Shown piece after piece: positions 36,640-46,949 of a stretch of DNA of 64,000 nt (positions within the stretch are counted from its first letter, which is position 1; the number at the start of each line of letters is the position of its first letter). The notes beneath the pieces were generated by a model, which ran no database searches, was not told the origin of the DNA, and saw only the letters and a list, made by a program, of their open reading frames with translations. The position numbers and the translations under genes were made by a program. The stretch spans positions 4,881,501 through 4,945,500 of the forward strand of contig NZ_CP077089.1 in assembly GCF_014268445.2 (NCBI RefSeq), in the 5' to 3' direction. The DNA comes from Pseudomonas tensinigenes (GTDB taxonomy: Bacteria; Pseudomonadota; Gammaproteobacteria; Pseudomonadales; Pseudomonadaceae).

Positions 36640-39291
36640 TCAGCCTTCATCGTCCATCCCCGGTTGCGTCTGCAACGGCAAGTGCAAGGTGATGCAAGTG
36701 CCGCGTCCGTCGATGCCGTCGGCGACACTGATACGACCGCCGTGCGCACCGACCATGCCCTGACAGATCGCCAGGCCCAGGCCGGTGCCCTGGCCGCCGC
36801 GATCACCCCGGGCAGCGGTGTAGAACATGTCGAAAATCTTCGCCCGCTCGTCCTCGGGAATCCCCGGCCCCTCGTCACTGACCGAGAAGAAAATCTCCTC
36901 GTCATTCGCTCCCGCGCTGAGTTGCAAACGACCGTGAACGGGTGAAAAGCGCGCGGCGTTTTCCATCACATTGACCAATGCCTGTTCGATCAACGCGGCA
37001 TGCACGAACAACAGCGGCAACTCGCTCGGCACATCGGTGCTGACCTGCAACGGCGCGAGCACCGCGCGCAGACGATTGAGCGAACTGCCGACGATATCTG
37101 CCGGCGATACCCAGTCCCGCGCGAGCTTCAGCGCGCCGTGGCCGAGGCGGGTCATGTCGAGCAGATTCTGGATGTAGCGATCGAGGCGTTCGGCTTCATC
37201 GCGGGTGCCTTCGAGCAGTTCACGACGATCCTCCAGCGGGATCGCTTCGCCGAGGGCCAACAGACTGTCGATGCTACCGCGCATGGCGGTCAGCGGCGTG
37301 CGCAAGTCATGGGACACGGAGGCCAGCAAGGCACTGCGCAATTGTTCGGTCTCACCGTGCAGGCGCGCAGCTTCCAGATCATCGGCCAATTGCGCGCGCG
37401 CCAGCGCTTGGGCGAGCGGCTGACTCAATGCGGTGAGCAAGCGGCGACGCTGGCCACTCAAGGTCTGGCCTTCTTTGGCGCAGACACCGAGCAGCGCCAG
37501 CGGTCCGTCCTCGACCGATAACGGCCACCACCACCAGCGCCCGAACGGCAGCGTGCCGGTACCCATGCCCGCCGGTTGATCGTGCTGCCAGGCCCAGTCG
37601 GCGGCGGCACGCTCGGACTCGGTAAACTCCAACGGCCCGCCGGTCTCGACTTTCCAGCCGCCCTGGCCGTCGCGATTGAGCAGGCACAGTTGCAGATCGC
37701 TCCAGCCATTGAGGTGTTGCGCGGCTGCGCTGACCACCGCTTGGCGATCGGTCGCGGCGGTGAGTTTGCGCGACAGATCGAGCAGTTCGGTGGTTTCTTC
37801 CTGGGTGTCGCGCAACGCCTGCAATTGCCGACGCTGACGCGCCGCGAGGTTGCCCGTCAGTGCCGCCATCAACAGGAAAAACAGCAGGGTCAGCACGTCT
37901 TCTTCGCGCTGAATGCTGAAAGAAAAATTCGGCGGGATGAACAAAAAATCGTAGGTCAGAAACGACAGCGCCGCACAAGCCAGCGCCGGGCCGAGACTGC
38001 TGCGCACCGCCACCAGCAACACGGCCGCGAGAAACACCAGCGAGATATTCGGCAGCGGCAACACACTCGACACCGCCCACGCCAGAGCACTGGCCAACAC
38101 GGTGGCGACCAGCGCCAGCGCATAGTCGAACCACACCAGTGTCAGCGGGTTTCGCGGGCGTGACTGCGGGTGTTCATGATCATTGTCGAGGACGTTGATT
38201 TCCAGCCCATGGGCTTGACGCAAGAGACGCGCCGCCAAGCCACCACCGAACAGTCGACGACGCCAACTCGGCCTGGACTGGCCGACCAGCACCAGACTCG
38301 CACGGCGCTCGGCGGCATGCTGGACCAAGGTTTTCGCGACTTCACCGGCGCGCAATAAAACCACTTCACCACCGAGGCGCTCCGCCAATTGCTGAGCGCT
38401 TTGCAGACGCAGGCGTGATTGCTCGTCGCGCACCGCACCGTTATCGACATGCACCAGACTCCACGGCAGATGCCGGCGCTGGGCGACGCGACTGGCATGG
38501 CGCACGAGGCGTTCGGCTTGCGCATCACCATCAACGCCGACCAGCAAGCGCCCACGTACCGCCGGCGCGGCCTGACCGAGCTGGCGATAGCCTTGGGCGA
38601 GATCGTTATCGACCTGCGCCGCGGCGGTTTGCATCGCCAGCTCACGCAACGCGGTGAGGTTGGTCTGGGTGAAAAACGCATCGATCGCCGCGCGCGCCTG
38701 CTCCGGCACGTAGACCTTGCCTTCACGCAAGCGCTCGAGCAATTCGCGCGGCGGCAGGTCGATCAGCAGCAGTTCGTAAGCTTCTTGCAGCACCCAGTCC
38801 GGCAGGGTTTCGCGCACTTGCACACCGGTGATGCCGCGCACCTGATCGTTGAGACTTTCCAGATGCTGGACGTTGACCGTGGTGAACACGTCGATGCCGG
38901 CGGCGAGCAGTTCCTGAATGTCTTGCCAGCGTTTCGCGTGGCGACTGCCGGGGGCATTGCTGTGTGCCAGTTCATCGACCAGCACCAACTTCGGCTTGGC
39001 CGCGAGCAGGCCGTCGAGGTCCATTTCTTCGAGCATCACGCCACGGTATTCCGAGCGTACCAACGGTTGCTGCGGCAGGCCGCCGAGCAGCGCTTCGGTT
39101 TCAGCGCGGCCGTGGGTTTCGACGACGCCCGCAATAACTTTCACGCCTTGGCGCAGCTGTGTGTGCGCAGCCTGAAGCATGGCGTAAGTCTTGCCGACAC
39201 CGGGGGCGGCGCCGAGAAAAACCTTGAGCCGGCCACGGCCGTCACGGGGCAGGTCTGCTAACAGCGCGTCGGCGCGGCCGGAGTCGCTCAT
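36640..39291 (-). CDS. kdpD: Potassium sensor histidine kinase KdpD
   Basis: An 883-residue sensor. The N-terminal KdpD domain has Walker A GAAPGVGKT (27-35) and VDELAHSNAPGSRHAKRW. A Usp-like domain covers about 245-370, four transmembrane helices about 387-470, and a GAF-like region follows. The dimerisation domain has H661 in SVSHDLRTPLTAMRG, and the ATPase domain has the N-box ENAARFSP and GPGIPEDERAKIF. It senses low potassium and phosphorylates KdpE. ATG 39291 begins the usual N-terminus; the ribosome-binding site is weak. A REP pair separates it from kdpC, so kdpDE may have a separate promoter. Confidence 0.97.
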   Translation of the reverse strand: MSDSGRADALLADLPRDGRGRLKVFLGAAPGVGKTYAMLQAAHTQLRQGVKVIAGVVETHGRAETEALLGGLPQQPLVRSEYRGVMLEEMDLDGLLAAKPKLVLVDELAHSNAPGSRHAKRWQDIQELLAAGIDVFTTVNVQHLESLNDQVRGITGVQVRETLPDWVLQEAYELLLIDLPPRELLERLREGKVYVPEQARAAIDAFFTQTNLTALRELAMQTAAAQVDNDLAQGYRQLGQAAPAVRGRLLVGVDGDAQAERLVRHASRVAQRRHLPWSLVHVDNGAVRDEQSRLRLQSAQQLAERLGGEVVLLRAGEVAKTLVQHAAERRASLVLVGQSRPSWRRRLFGGGLAARLLRQAHGLEINVLDNDHEHPQSRPRNPLTLVWFDYALALVATVLASALAWAVSSVLPLPNISLVFLAAVLLVAVRSSLGPALACAALSFLTYDFLFIPPNFSFSIQREEDVLTLLFFLLMAALTGNLAARQRRQLQALRDTQEETTELLDLSRKLTAATDRQAVVSAAAQHLNGWSDLQLCLLNRDGQGGWKVETGGPLEFTESERAAADWAWQHDQPAGMGTGTLPFGRWWWWPLSVEDGPLALLGVCAKEGQTLSGQRRRLLTALSQPLAQALARAQLADDLEAARLHGETEQLRSALLASVSHDLRTPLTAMRGSIDSLLALGEAIPLEDRRELLEGTRDEAERLDRYIQNLLDMTRLGHGALKLARDWVSPADIVGSSLNRLRAVLAPLQVSTDVPSELPLLFVHAALIEQALVNVMENAARFSPVHGRLQLSAGANDEEIFFSVSDEGPGIPEDERAKIFDMFYTAARGDRGGQGTGLGLAICQGMVGAHGGRISVADGIDGRGTCITLHLPLQTQPGMDDEG

Positions 39292-39337
39292 GCTTGATGT
39301 TCTCTCTTGCTGATAGTTATGCAGTGTTCTTTCGGCC

Positions 39338-39407
39338 CTCTTCGCGAGCAGGCTCGCTCCCACAAGGAGTATGCATTCCACTGTGGGAGCGAGCCTGCTC
39401 GCGAATG
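39338..39407. repeat. REP/BIME element
   Basis: Inverted pair of the GCGAGCAGGCTCGCTCCCAC repeat in the kdpC-kdpD gap, within an otherwise co-directional locus. Confidence 0.9.
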
Positions 39408-39421
39408 GCCGCGCCGCGGAT

Positions 39422-39967
39422 TCAGAGCTTTTCCAGTGCCATGTTCAACTCAAGCACATTCACCACCGGCGGCCCCACCAACGGCTGCTCGATGTGCGCG
39501 TCGAGCAGTTGTTGCAAGGTCGACACCGGCACATTTCGCGCTGCCGAGACACGCGCCAGTTGATAGGCAATTGCTGCCGGTGGCAAGTGTGGATCGAGGC
39601 CACTGCCGGAAGTGGTCAGCAGCGCCAGCGGCACCGGCCCCTGGCCGGGAACCTGCAGTTTGTTGGCGTCGTCGATCACCCGCGTGGCGAGTGCCGGATT
39701 GCTCGGCGCCAGATTGCTCGCGCTGCTGGAAACCGTAGCAAACGCACCGGCGGAGGGACGTGGATGGAACCACGCATCGCCGACGAAATCCTGAGCAATC
39801 AGCGACGAGCCGCGGACTTTGCCGTCGGCGTCTCGCACCAGGCTGCCATTGGCTTGCGCGGGAAATGCGACTTGCGCAACGCCGGTTACCACCAGTGGAT
39901 AGGCGACGCCGGTGACCAGGGTCATCAGCACCAGCAGGCTCAGGGCAGGACGTATCATTGTGGACAT
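39422..39967 (-). CDS. kdpC: Potassium-transporting ATPase subunit KdpC
   Basis: A 181-residue subunit with one N-terminal transmembrane anchor ([20 protein letters not shown]) and a periplasmic domain containing GSLIAQDF-like [40 protein letters not shown] and [11 protein letters not shown], all typical of KdpC. It stabilises the KdpAB complex. Unusually, it is 345 bp from kdpB, with a repeat element between. GAGG stands about 9 bases before ATG 39967. Confidence 0.96.
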   Translation of the reverse strand: MSTMIRPALSLLVLMTLVTGVAYPLVVTGVAQVAFPAQANGSLVRDADGKVRGSSLIAQDFVGDAWFHPRPSAGAFATVSSSASNLAPSNPALATRVIDDANKLQVPGQGPVPLALLTTSGSGLDPHLPPAAIAYQLARVSAARNVPVSTLQQLLDAHIEQPLVGPPVVNVLELNMALEKL

Positions 39968-40023
39968 TGCAAGATCCTCGAATTCGTTGGGCAAACTTTG
40001 GTGGGGTGTCAGGGGGATCTTTT

Positions 40024-40298
40024 CCCCCTCACCCCAGCCCTCTCCCCCAAGGGGGCGAGGGGGAAAGGGAGCCGATCTTTGTGCAGTTCAAACCTGAGTT
40101 CGACTCGGGATTTCGGGTCGGTACAGCTTCCGTAAACACCTAGGTCAGTCCCCTCTCCTCCAAAGTCGCCAAGGGGATAGGGAGCCGATTTCTGTGCTTT
40201 TCAAAACCTGAGTTCAGCTCGGTATTTCAGCTCGGTGCAGCTCCCGTAATCACCCCGGTCGGTCCCCTCTCCCCCCGGGAGAGGGCTAGGGTGAGGGG
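40024..40298. repeat. Tandem repeat element with inverted ends between kdpB and kdpC
   Basis: The ends are inverted copies of CCCCTCACCCCAGCCCTCTC (40024-40047 and the complement of 40277-40298). Inside, two diverged copies of a unit of about 113 bp are arranged head to tail: GGGAGCCGAT recurs at about 40068 and 40181, and GTCCCCTCTCC at about 40148 and 40262. This fills nearly all of the 345-bp gap between the genes. No open frame was found. Confidence 0.85.
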
Positions 40299-40312
40299 CT
40301 GCGATATCAGCC

Positions 40313-42376
40313 TCACACCAGATGCATCGCCGTAAGCAACATGTCGATCGCCTTGATCCCCACGAACGGCACCAGAATCCCGCCCAATCCATAAATCAAC
40401 AGATTGCGTCGCAACAACGCCGCCGCACTCGCCGCTTGCACGCGCACACCGCGCAGCGCCAGCGGAATCAGCACGACGATGATCAAGGCGTTGAAGACAA
40501 TCGCCGAGAGAATCGCGCTCTGCGGACTGGTCAGTTGCATGATGTTCAGCACACCCAACTGCGGATAGATCGAAGCGAACAGCGCCGGCAAAATCGCGAA
40601 GTATTTGGCCACGTCGTTGGCGATGGAAAACGTCGTCAGCGCACCGCGAGTCACCAGCAATTCCTTGCCGATCTGCACCACGTCGAGCAGCTTGGTCGGA
40701 TCGCTGTCGAGGTCGACCATGTTCGCCGCTTCGCGGGCAGCCTGGGTGCCGTCGTTCATTGCCATGCCGACGTCAGCCTGGGCCAGCGCCGGGGCATCGT
40801 TGGCACCGTCACCGCACATCGCAACCAGACGACCGTCGTTCTGCTCATGACGAATCCGTGCGAGTTTTTTCTCTGGCGTGGCTTCAGCGAGGACGTCATC
40901 GACCCCTGCTTCAGCGGCAATGGCGGCAGCGGTCAGCGGGTTGTCGCCGGTGACCATTACGGTGCGAATGCCGAGTTTGCGCAGTTCGGCAAAACGCTCG
41001 CGAATCCCCGGTTTGACCACGTCCTTGAGGTGAATCGCGCCGAGCAATTTACCGTCGGCGCAGACCAGCAATGGCGTGCCGCCGCTCTGCGCAATCTTGT
41101 CGATTTCCCGCGACAGTGCCGGGGCCAGGTCCGAGCGTTTCTGACCGAGGAAACTCAGCAGCGAATCCACCGCGCCTTTGCGGTAGACACGGCCCTGATA
41201 GTCGACACCGGACAGGCGGGTTTCAGCGCTGAACGGCACGGCGGTCAGGGTTTCCAGCGCCGGCTCAGGCTGCGGATGCAGACCGCGCAGGTATTCGACG
41301 ATGGATTTACCTTCAGCGGTTTCATCGGCAAGCGAAGCAAACAACGCACCTTCAGCCAGCTCGCGACCACTCACACCCGGCGCGTCATACACCGCACTGC
41401 AACGACGGTTACCGAAGGTGATGGTGCCGGTCTTGTCCAGCAACAGCACATGCACGTCGCCCGCCGCTTCCACTGCGCGACCAGACTTGGCGATCACGTT
41501 GAGGCGAACCAGACGATCCATCCCGGCAATACCGATCGCCGACAGCAAACCGCCAATGGTGGTCGGGATCAGCGTGACCAGCAGCGCCACCAGAAACACC
41601 AGCGGCAGGCTGCCGTTGGCGAAGTGGGCGAACGGTTGCAGGGTCACGACCACCAGCAGAAAGATCAGGGTCAGGCCGATCAGCAGGATATCCAGCGCCA
41701 CTTCGTTCGGGGTCTTCTGGCGTTTGGCGCCTTCGACCAGGGCGATCATGCGATCGAGAGTGGACTCACCGGGGTTGGCGGTGATCTGCACCAGCAGCCA
41801 GTCGGACACCAGCCGCGTGTTGCCGGTAACAGCGGAACGGTCACCACCGGACTCACGAATCACCGGCGCCGATTCACCGGTGATCGCCGCTTCGTTGACC
41901 GCTGCGATGCCTTCGATGACTTCGCCGTCACCGGGGATCATCTCCCCGGCTTCGACGCGCACCACATCGCCTTTGCGCAGGCTAGCGGCTGGCACCACTT
42001 GAAAGCTGCCATTGGCCTGTTTGCGCCGTGCGCTGAGGCCTTCACTGCCAGCCTTGAGGCTGTCGGCGCGGGCCTTGCCGCGACCTTCGGCCAAGGCTTC
42101 GGCGAAGTTGGCGAACAGCACGGTGAACCACAGCCACAGGGCGATTTGCGCGGCGACGAAGGTCGGCACGTCGGCATCGGGAATAAAGCACAGCACGGTG
42201 GTGAAAATTGCGGTCAGTTCGACCACCAGCATCACCGGCGAACGCTTCAGTTGCCGTGGGTCGAGCTTGACGAAAGCTTGCAGCAGCGCCGGCCGCCACA
42301 GGGCCGAGATCGCGGTTTTCGGTGCTTCTGCCGACTTGGTCGGCTCTGCAGGTTTTGCAGGAACGTGCATATTCAT
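40313..42376 (-). CDS. kdpB: Potassium-transporting P-type ATPase subunit KdpB
   Basis: A 687-residue P-type ATPase that powers high-affinity potassium uptake. It has the phosphorylation motif DKTGT in [17 protein letters not shown] in [10 protein letters not shown], the hinge [18 protein letters not shown] and about seven transmembrane helices. Serine 162 phosphorylation in E. coli occurs in the same TGES loop, present here. It follows kdpA by 10 bp, which fits one operon. Start at ATG 42376 (or ATG 42370). Confidence 0.98.
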   Translation of the reverse strand: MNMHVPAKPAEPTKSAEAPKTAISALWRPALLQAFVKLDPRQLKRSPVMLVVELTAIFTTVLCFIPDADVPTFVAAQIALWLWFTVLFANFAEALAEGRGKARADSLKAGSEGLSARRKQANGSFQVVPAASLRKGDVVRVEAGEMIPGDGEVIEGIAAVNEAAITGESAPVIRESGGDRSAVTGNTRLVSDWLLVQITANPGESTLDRMIALVEGAKRQKTPNEVALDILLIGLTLIFLLVVVTLQPFAHFANGSLPLVFLVALLVTLIPTTIGGLLSAIGIAGMDRLVRLNVIAKSGRAVEAAGDVHVLLLDKTGTITFGNRRCSAVYDAPGVSGRELAEGALFASLADETAEGKSIVEYLRGLHPQPEPALETLTAVPFSAETRLSGVDYQGRVYRKGAVDSLLSFLGQKRSDLAPALSREIDKIAQSGGTPLLVCADGKLLGAIHLKDVVKPGIRERFAELRKLGIRTVMVTGDNPLTAAAIAAEAGVDDVLAEATPEKKLARIRHEQNDGRLVAMCGDGANDAPALAQADVGMAMNDGTQAAREAANMVDLDSDPTKLLDVVQIGKELLVTRGALTTFSIANDVAKYFAILPALFASIYPQLGVLNIMQLTSPQSAILSAIVFNALIIVVLIPLALRGVRVQAASAAALLRRNLLIYGLGGILVPFVGIKAIDMLLTAMHLV

Positions 42377-42386
42377 GATGGATTCC

Positions 42387-44081
42387 TTAGAAGCCCATAC
42401 TTAAATGTTCGGCAATCGGGCCGAGCGCCAGAGTCGGCAGAAAGGTCAGGCCGCCCACCAGCAAAATGGTCACGGTCAACAGCGTCACGAACAGCGGGCC
42501 ATGGGTCGGGAAGCTGTTCTGGCCGATCGGTGCGGTTTTCTTCATCGCCAGGCTGCCGGCCAAGGCCAGTACCGGAAGGATGTAACCGAAGCGGCCGATC
42601 AACATGCCCAGGCCCAGCATCAGGTTATGGAAAGGCGTGTTGGCGCTCAGACCACCGAACGCCGAGCCGTTGTTGGCGCTCGCCGAGGTGTAGGCATAAA
42701 GCAACTGGCTGAAACCGTGCGGGCCAGGGTTGCTGATGGTTGCCGCAGCACTGGGAACCGCGGCGGCAATCGCACCGAGCACCAGCACGCCAACCGGCAT
42801 GACCAGCAAGGTCACCACCAGCAATTGCACTTCCCGCGCCTGGAGTTTCTTGCCGAGGTATTCCGGCGTACGCCCGATCATCAGACCGGCGAGGAACACC
42901 GCGATCAGCACGTTGAGCAACATTCCGTAGAGCCCCGCCCCGACGCCGCCGAAGATCACTTCGCCGACCATCATGTTGACCAGCGCAACCATGCCGCTTA
43001 GCGGGTTGAGGCTGTCGTGCATGCCGTTGACCGAGCCGTTCGAGGCCGCCGTTGTCGTCACCGACCACAGCACGGTGGCGGTGGTGCCGAAGCGTGCTTC
43101 CTTGCCTTCCAGCGGCGCAGTCTGTTCGACGGCAGCGTTGTTCAGGGTCGGGTTCGGCTGATATTCGGCCCACAGCGAGGTCGCGCCGCCGATCAGGAAC
43201 AGCGCGAGCATGCAGGCGATGATCGCGCGGCTCTGGCGCAGGTCCTTGACGTAGTGACCGAAAGTGAACACCAGCGCCACCGGGATCAGAATGATCGAAG
43301 CGACTTCGAACAAGTTGCTCCACGCGGTCGGGTTCTCGAACGGGTGCGCCGAGTTGACGCCGAAGAAACCACCACCGTTGGTGCCCAGTTGCTTGATCGC
43401 AATCTGGCTGGCGGCCGGGCCGAGCGGGATCACTTGATCAACGCCCTGCATGGTCACTGCATTCACATACTGCGCGAAGGTTTGCGGCACGCCCTGCCAA
43501 ACCAGGTACAGCGCCAACAGCAAGCACAATGGCAGCAAGCCGTAGAGGGTGGCGCGGGTCATGTCGACCCAGAAGTTGCCGAGGGTTTTCGTCGATTTGC
43601 GGCCGATGCCACGGCACAACGCAACCAGCACGGCGAGGCCAGTGGCGGCGCTGACGAAGTTCTGCACGGTGAGGCCGACCATCTGGCTCAGGTAGCTGAG
43701 GGTCGCTTCGCCGCTGTAGGACTGCCAGTTGGTGTTGGTCATGAAACTGACCGCGGTGTTGAACGCCTGGGTCCATTCCTGGCCCGGCAGATTTTGCGGG
43801 TTCAGCGGCAAGTGATCCTGAAACAACAGAATCGCGAACAACAGCAGGAAACCGGCAAGGTTGAACGCCAGCAGTGCCAGCGTGTATTTCTGCCAGCTCT
43901 GTTCAGCCTCGGGGTCGACCCCGGCGATGCGGTAGCAACCGCGCTCGACCGGGCCGAGAACCGGCGTCAGCCAGGTGCGCTGACCTTCCATCACTTTGTA
44001 GTAGAAGCGCCCGAGGAACGGCGCCGGCAACAGAACCACCGCAAAAAACGCGAGGATCAGCCAATAGTCATAACTGTGCAT
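42387..44081 (-). CDS. kdpA: Potassium-transporting ATPase subunit KdpA
   Basis: A 564-residue channel-like subunit of the superfamily of potassium transporters with about ten transmembrane helices. It opens [20 protein letters not shown] and has selectivity-filter segments [31 protein letters not shown], and [12 protein letters not shown]. It selects potassium, which then passes to KdpB. It is 8 bp from kdpF, and the start ATG 44081 fits the family N-terminus; an upstream open extension is not coding. Confidence 0.98.
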   Translation of the reverse strand: MHSYDYWLILAFFAVVLLPAPFLGRFYYKVMEGQRTWLTPVLGPVERGCYRIAGVDPEAEQSWQKYTLALLAFNLAGFLLLFAILLFQDHLPLNPQNLPGQEWTQAFNTAVSFMTNTNWQSYSGEATLSYLSQMVGLTVQNFVSAATGLAVLVALCRGIGRKSTKTLGNFWVDMTRATLYGLLPLCLLLALYLVWQGVPQTFAQYVNAVTMQGVDQVIPLGPAASQIAIKQLGTNGGGFFGVNSAHPFENPTAWSNLFEVASIILIPVALVFTFGHYVKDLRQSRAIIACMLALFLIGGATSLWAEYQPNPTLNNAAVEQTAPLEGKEARFGTTATVLWSVTTTAASNGSVNGMHDSLNPLSGMVALVNMMVGEVIFGGVGAGLYGMLLNVLIAVFLAGLMIGRTPEYLGKKLQAREVQLLVVTLLVMPVGVLVLGAIAAAVPSAAATISNPGPHGFSQLLYAYTSASANNGSAFGGLSANTPFHNLMLGLGMLIGRFGYILPVLALAGSLAMKKTAPIGQNSFPTHGPLFVTLLTVTILLVGGLTFLPTLALGPIAEHLSMGF

Positions 44082-44089
44082 AGCCGCTC

Positions 44090-44179
44090 CTAGTTCCGAT
44101 CCGCGCGCAACAGCGCAACCAACAGATAAATGAACAGCCCCACTGCCAATAGCAGTGACACCCCGTCCAGAACGCTCAT
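44090..44179 (-). CDS. kdpF: KdpF small membrane subunit
   Basis: A 29-residue single-helix protein, MSVLDGVSLLLAVGLFIYLL then VALLRADRN, that lies in the membrane and stabilises KdpABC as a lipid-like subunit. GGAG stands 7 bases upstream of ATG 44179. It is the first gene of kdpFABC, 8 bp before kdpA. Confidence 0.93.
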   Translation of the reverse strand: MSVLDGVSLLLAVGLFIYLLVALLRADRN

Positions 44180-44270
44180 GGAAGATCTCCGTGTTACGGC
44201 GTATTGCCGTGTGTGCAGGCATTGTCGGAAAGGAGGCTGTAAAGGAACGAGAGCGAGGGTGTTGGCTGTG

Positions 44271-44287
44271 CATAAAGAAAGCGTAAA
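44271..44287 (-). promoter_or_regulatory. Candidate KdpE binding box
   Basis: The minus strand reads TTTACGCTTTCTTTATG, two TTTA(C/T)G half sites 5 bp apart. From memory, the E. coli KdpE site is TTTATA-N5-TTTACA, with the same spacing. It lies about 92 bp upstream of kdpF, where an activator site is expected. Confidence 0.5.
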
Positions 44288-44338
44288 GAGTGGGTTTATG
44301 CCGGCGTTACAGGTGGGTTTGCGCTGTATGGGCGGGCC

Positions 44339-44425
44339 TCTTCGCGAGCAGGCTCGCTCCCACAGGGGTCGGCGTTGTTCGGGCGAGCGCATTTCAAAAA
44401 TGTGGGAGCGAGCTTGCTCGCGAAG
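44339..44425. repeat. REP/BIME element
   Basis: Inverted pair of the GCGAGCAGGCTCGCTCCCAC repeat, about 40 bp apart, in the 416-bp gap between divergent kdpF and the permease gene. The gap also holds the KdpE-like box; nothing else was recognised in it. Confidence 0.9.
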
Positions 44426-44595
44426 ACGGCATAACCGCCAACATCGCACCCAACTGGCGCACAAAAAGCAGCTATCCCACCGTGAACATCCCCGATACGA
44501 CAGCTTTCAACTCATTACGACTTGTTTCAGCGTACTGGCACGCCCACTGCAAACGCCCTTCCCCGAGCTTTCCAAACCGTTCAGGGAGCAACCGC

Positions 44596-45960
44596 ATGAA
44601 CACACAACTCAAACCCACACTGGGCACTTTGCACCTGTGGGGCATCGCCGTAGGGCTGGTGATTTCCGGGGAATACTTCGGCTGGAGTTACGGCTGGGGC
44701 GTGGCCGGAACACTGGGTTTCCTGGTGACCTCGTTCATGGTCGCGACCATGTACACCTGCTTCATATTCAGCTTCACCGAACTGACCACCGCGATTCCCC
44801 ATGCGGGTGGGCCGTTTGCCTACAGCCGTCGCGCCTTCGGTGAAAAAGGTGGATTGGTCGCAGGTCTGGCGACGCTGATCGAATTCGTCTTCGCGCCACC
44901 GGCCATTGCTCTGGCGATTGGCGCATACCTCAATGTGCAGTTTCCGGCACTCGATCCGAAACACGCAGCCGTCGGCGCCTACATTGTATTTATGGGACTG
45001 AACATTCTGGGCGTGAAACTGGCGGCGACGTTCGAGCTGATCGTCTGCGTGCTGGCCGTTGCCGAACTGCTGGTGTTCATGGGCGTCGTTGCGCCTGCGT
45101 TCAGCTTCAGCAACTTCGCTCTCAATGGCTGGGCGGGGTCGGATGTGTTTGGCGCACCGGCAATTGCCGGGATGTTCGCGGCCATTCCGTTTGCGATCTG
45201 GTTCTTCCTCGCCATTGAAGGCGCGGCGATGGCCGCCGAAGAAGCCAAGGATCCGAAGCGCACGATTCCCAAGGCCTACATCAGCGGCATCCTGACCCTG
45301 GTGTTGCTGGCGATGGGCGTGATGTTCTTTGCCGGCGGTGTCGGCGACTGGCGCACCCTGGCCAACATCAACGACCCGTTGCCGCAAGCGATGAAAACCG
45401 TGGTCGGCGACAACTCCGGCTGGTTGCACATGCTGGTGTGGATCGGCCTGTTCGGCCTGGTCGCCAGTTTCCACGGGATCATTCTGGGTTACTCGCGTCA
45501 GTTCTTTGCCCTCGCCCGCGCTGGTTATCTGCCGGCCTCGCTGGCGAAACTCTCGCGCTTCCAGACGCCGCATCGCGCCATCATTGTCGGCGGCATCATT
45601 GGCATCGCGGCGATTTACAGCGACGGTCTGATCAACCTCGGCGGCATGACCCTCACCGCGGCGATGATCACCATGGCCGTGTTCGGCGCCATCGTGATGT
45701 ACATCATGAGCATGCTCAGCCTGTTCAAACTGCGTAAATCGGAACCCAATCTCGAGCGTACTTTCCGCGCGCCGTGCTATCCGTTGATTCCGCTGATTGC
45801 GTTGGTACTGGCGGTGGTGTGTCTGGTGGCGATGGCGTGGTTCAACGCGTTGATCGGCTTGATCTTCCTCGGCTTCATGGCAGTCGGTTTCGGCTATTTC
45901 CTGCTGACTGGGCAACTGCGTGCCAACGCACCGGCCGATGCGATGCTGACGGGCAATTGA
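44596..45960 (+). CDS. Ethanolamine permease-type APC transporter
   Basis: A 454-residue amino acid-polyamine-organocation family transporter with about twelve transmembrane helices. GTLHLWGIAVGLVISGEYFG and IPHAGGPFAYSRRAFGEKGG near the N-terminus, and EGAAMAAEEAKDPKRTIPKA in the middle, closely resemble ethanolamine permeases (Eat/EutP). No ethanolamine ammonia-lyase genes are in the window, so the substrate is assigned by resemblance only. GGGAG is 7 bases before ATG 44596. Confidence 0.85.
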   Translation: MNTQLKPTLGTLHLWGIAVGLVISGEYFGWSYGWGVAGTLGFLVTSFMVATMYTCFIFSFTELTTAIPHAGGPFAYSRRAFGEKGGLVAGLATLIEFVFAPPAIALAIGAYLNVQFPALDPKHAAVGAYIVFMGLNILGVKLAATFELIVCVLAVAELLVFMGVVAPAFSFSNFALNGWAGSDVFGAPAIAGMFAAIPFAIWFFLAIEGAAMAAEEAKDPKRTIPKAYISGILTLVLLAMGVMFFAGGVGDWRTLANINDPLPQAMKTVVGDNSGWLHMLVWIGLFGLVASFHGIILGYSRQFFALARAGYLPASLAKLSRFQTPHRAIIVGGIIGIAAIYSDGLINLGGMTLTAAMITMAVFGAIVMYIMSMLSLFKLRKSEPNLERTFRAPCYPLIPLIALVLAVVCLVAMAWFNALIGLIFLGFMAVGFGYFLLTGQLRANAPADAMLTGN

Positions 45961-46089
45961 GGGATTTCGGGTGTAGCGGGTACAAGCAGCCTAGAATGGA
46001 ACCACTGCGAGTTCACTTCGCTCAAACGTGGTATGCAGCGTCGCACGGCGAAATCCTCGTCCGTCGATCTGCCATTAAGGAGAGCCGTT

Positions 46090-46257
46090 ATGCCTTGGTA
46101 TGCCTGGTTGATTCTGGTCGTTGCAATCGGCTCGATCGTCGGCGGATTGATGATGTTGCGCGATACCGCCAACAAGGTCGATCTGACCGATGAAGAACGC
46201 AAGCGCGTTGCCCAACGCAATGCCGAAGCTGATGCCAAAGATGCACAAGACCGTTGA
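46090..46257 (+). CDS. DUF2897 small membrane protein
   Basis: A 55-residue protein with one transmembrane helix (MPWYAWLILVVAIGSIVGGL) and a charged cytoplasmic tail (DLTDEERKRVAQRNAEADAK), matching the DUF2897 family of small proteobacterial proteins of unknown role. AAGGAG lies 6 bases upstream, and a terminator follows. Confidence 0.85.
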   Translation: MPWYAWLILVVAIGSIVGGLMMLRDTANKVDLTDEERKRVAQRNAEADAKDAQDR

Positions 46258-46261
46258 ACAC

Positions 46262-46296
46262 AACCCCGCCTGATCGGCGGGGTTTGTGCTTTTTAT
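46262..46296 (+). terminator. Rho-independent terminator
   Basis: AACCCCGCC, loop TGAT, GGCGGGGTT followed by TGTGCTTTTTA, just after the DUF2897 gene. Confidence 0.85.
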
Positions 46297-46343
46297 AGCC
46301 ATTGGACCTATCCGCACGCTTTTAAGAAGTAGAAGTACAGTCA

Positions 46344-46370
46344 CCATCTAATTTTCCTTGGTTAAGATGG
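46344..46370. promoter_or_regulatory. Inverted repeat upstream of the TetR gene (candidate operator)
   Basis: CCATCT at 46344-46349 and AGATGG at 46365-46370, with AA/TT extensions, form a 27-bp imperfect palindrome 25 bp before the regulator's ATG. Position and size fit an autoregulatory TetR operator. Confidence 0.35.
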
Positions 46371-46394
46371 GGACATTGTTGCGGAGAGTTCCAG

Positions 46395-46949
46395 ATGCGT
46401 TATTCGCAGGACCATAAAGCCCAGACCCATCAGCGCATCATCAAGGAGGCTTCAGCACGCTTTCGCAAGGACGGAATCGGCGCTACCGGTCTGCAACCCC
46501 TGATGAAAGCGCTGGGTCTGACCCATGGCGGTTTCTATTCACATTTCAAATCCAAGGACGAGTTGGTTGAGAAGGCCCTGCAAGAGGCCGGCAACCAGGT
46601 CGACGGGTTATGTGCCGAGATTTTTTCGCAGGATAATCCGCTTGATGCCTTTATCGAGACGTACCTGTCCGAATGGCATCAAACGTCGCCCCATGAAGGC
46701 TGCCCGTTGCTGACCATTTCTTCGGAGCTGGGCCTGCGCGGCCAACCGAGTCCCACCAGTGACGTGGTCCTCAATGCTCGGCTGGAGCAGATCGAGAACA
46801 GCCTCGAAGGTGAGAACAGCGCAGACCGCGCCATCGTCATCATGTCGACACTGGTCGGCGCGCTGCTGCTGTCACGCAGCGTCGCGGATGCCGGGTTTGC
46901 GCAACGCATTCTCGATGTCACCCGCGATCACCTGAAGAACCGCGACTAA
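46395..46949 (+). CDS. TetR/AcrR family transcriptional regulator
   Basis: A 184-residue repressor-like protein. The N-terminal helix-turn-helix is in ATGLQPLMKALGLTHGGFYS with HFKSKDELV (residues 29-60), and the rest forms the helical ligand domain, with CPLLTISSELGLRG near 97-110. GGAG lies 8 bases upstream. The gene is convergent with the ketoacyl synthase gene and overlaps its end by 4 bp. It may control the SDR/synthase pair, but no shared operator was proven. Confidence 0.92.
   Translation: MRYSQDHKAQTHQRIIKEASARFRKDGIGATGLQPLMKALGLTHGGFYSHFKSKDELVEKALQEAGNQVDGLCAEIFSQDNPLDAFIETYLSEWHQTSPHEGCPLLTISSELGLRGQPSPTSDVVLNARLEQIENSLEGENSADRAIVIMSTLVGALLLSRSVADAGFAQRILDVTRDHLKNRD

Noticed and set aside
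40322..42712. A 796-codon plus-strand frame across kdpB
   Set aside because: It is fully antisense to the unmistakable kdpB; the translation is rich in His, Gln and Arg as expected of an antisense shadow.
44581..45915. A 444-codon minus-strand frame over the permease gene
   Set aside because: The plus strand encodes a clear twelve-helix transporter, and the antisense product is highly charged with no recognisable domain.
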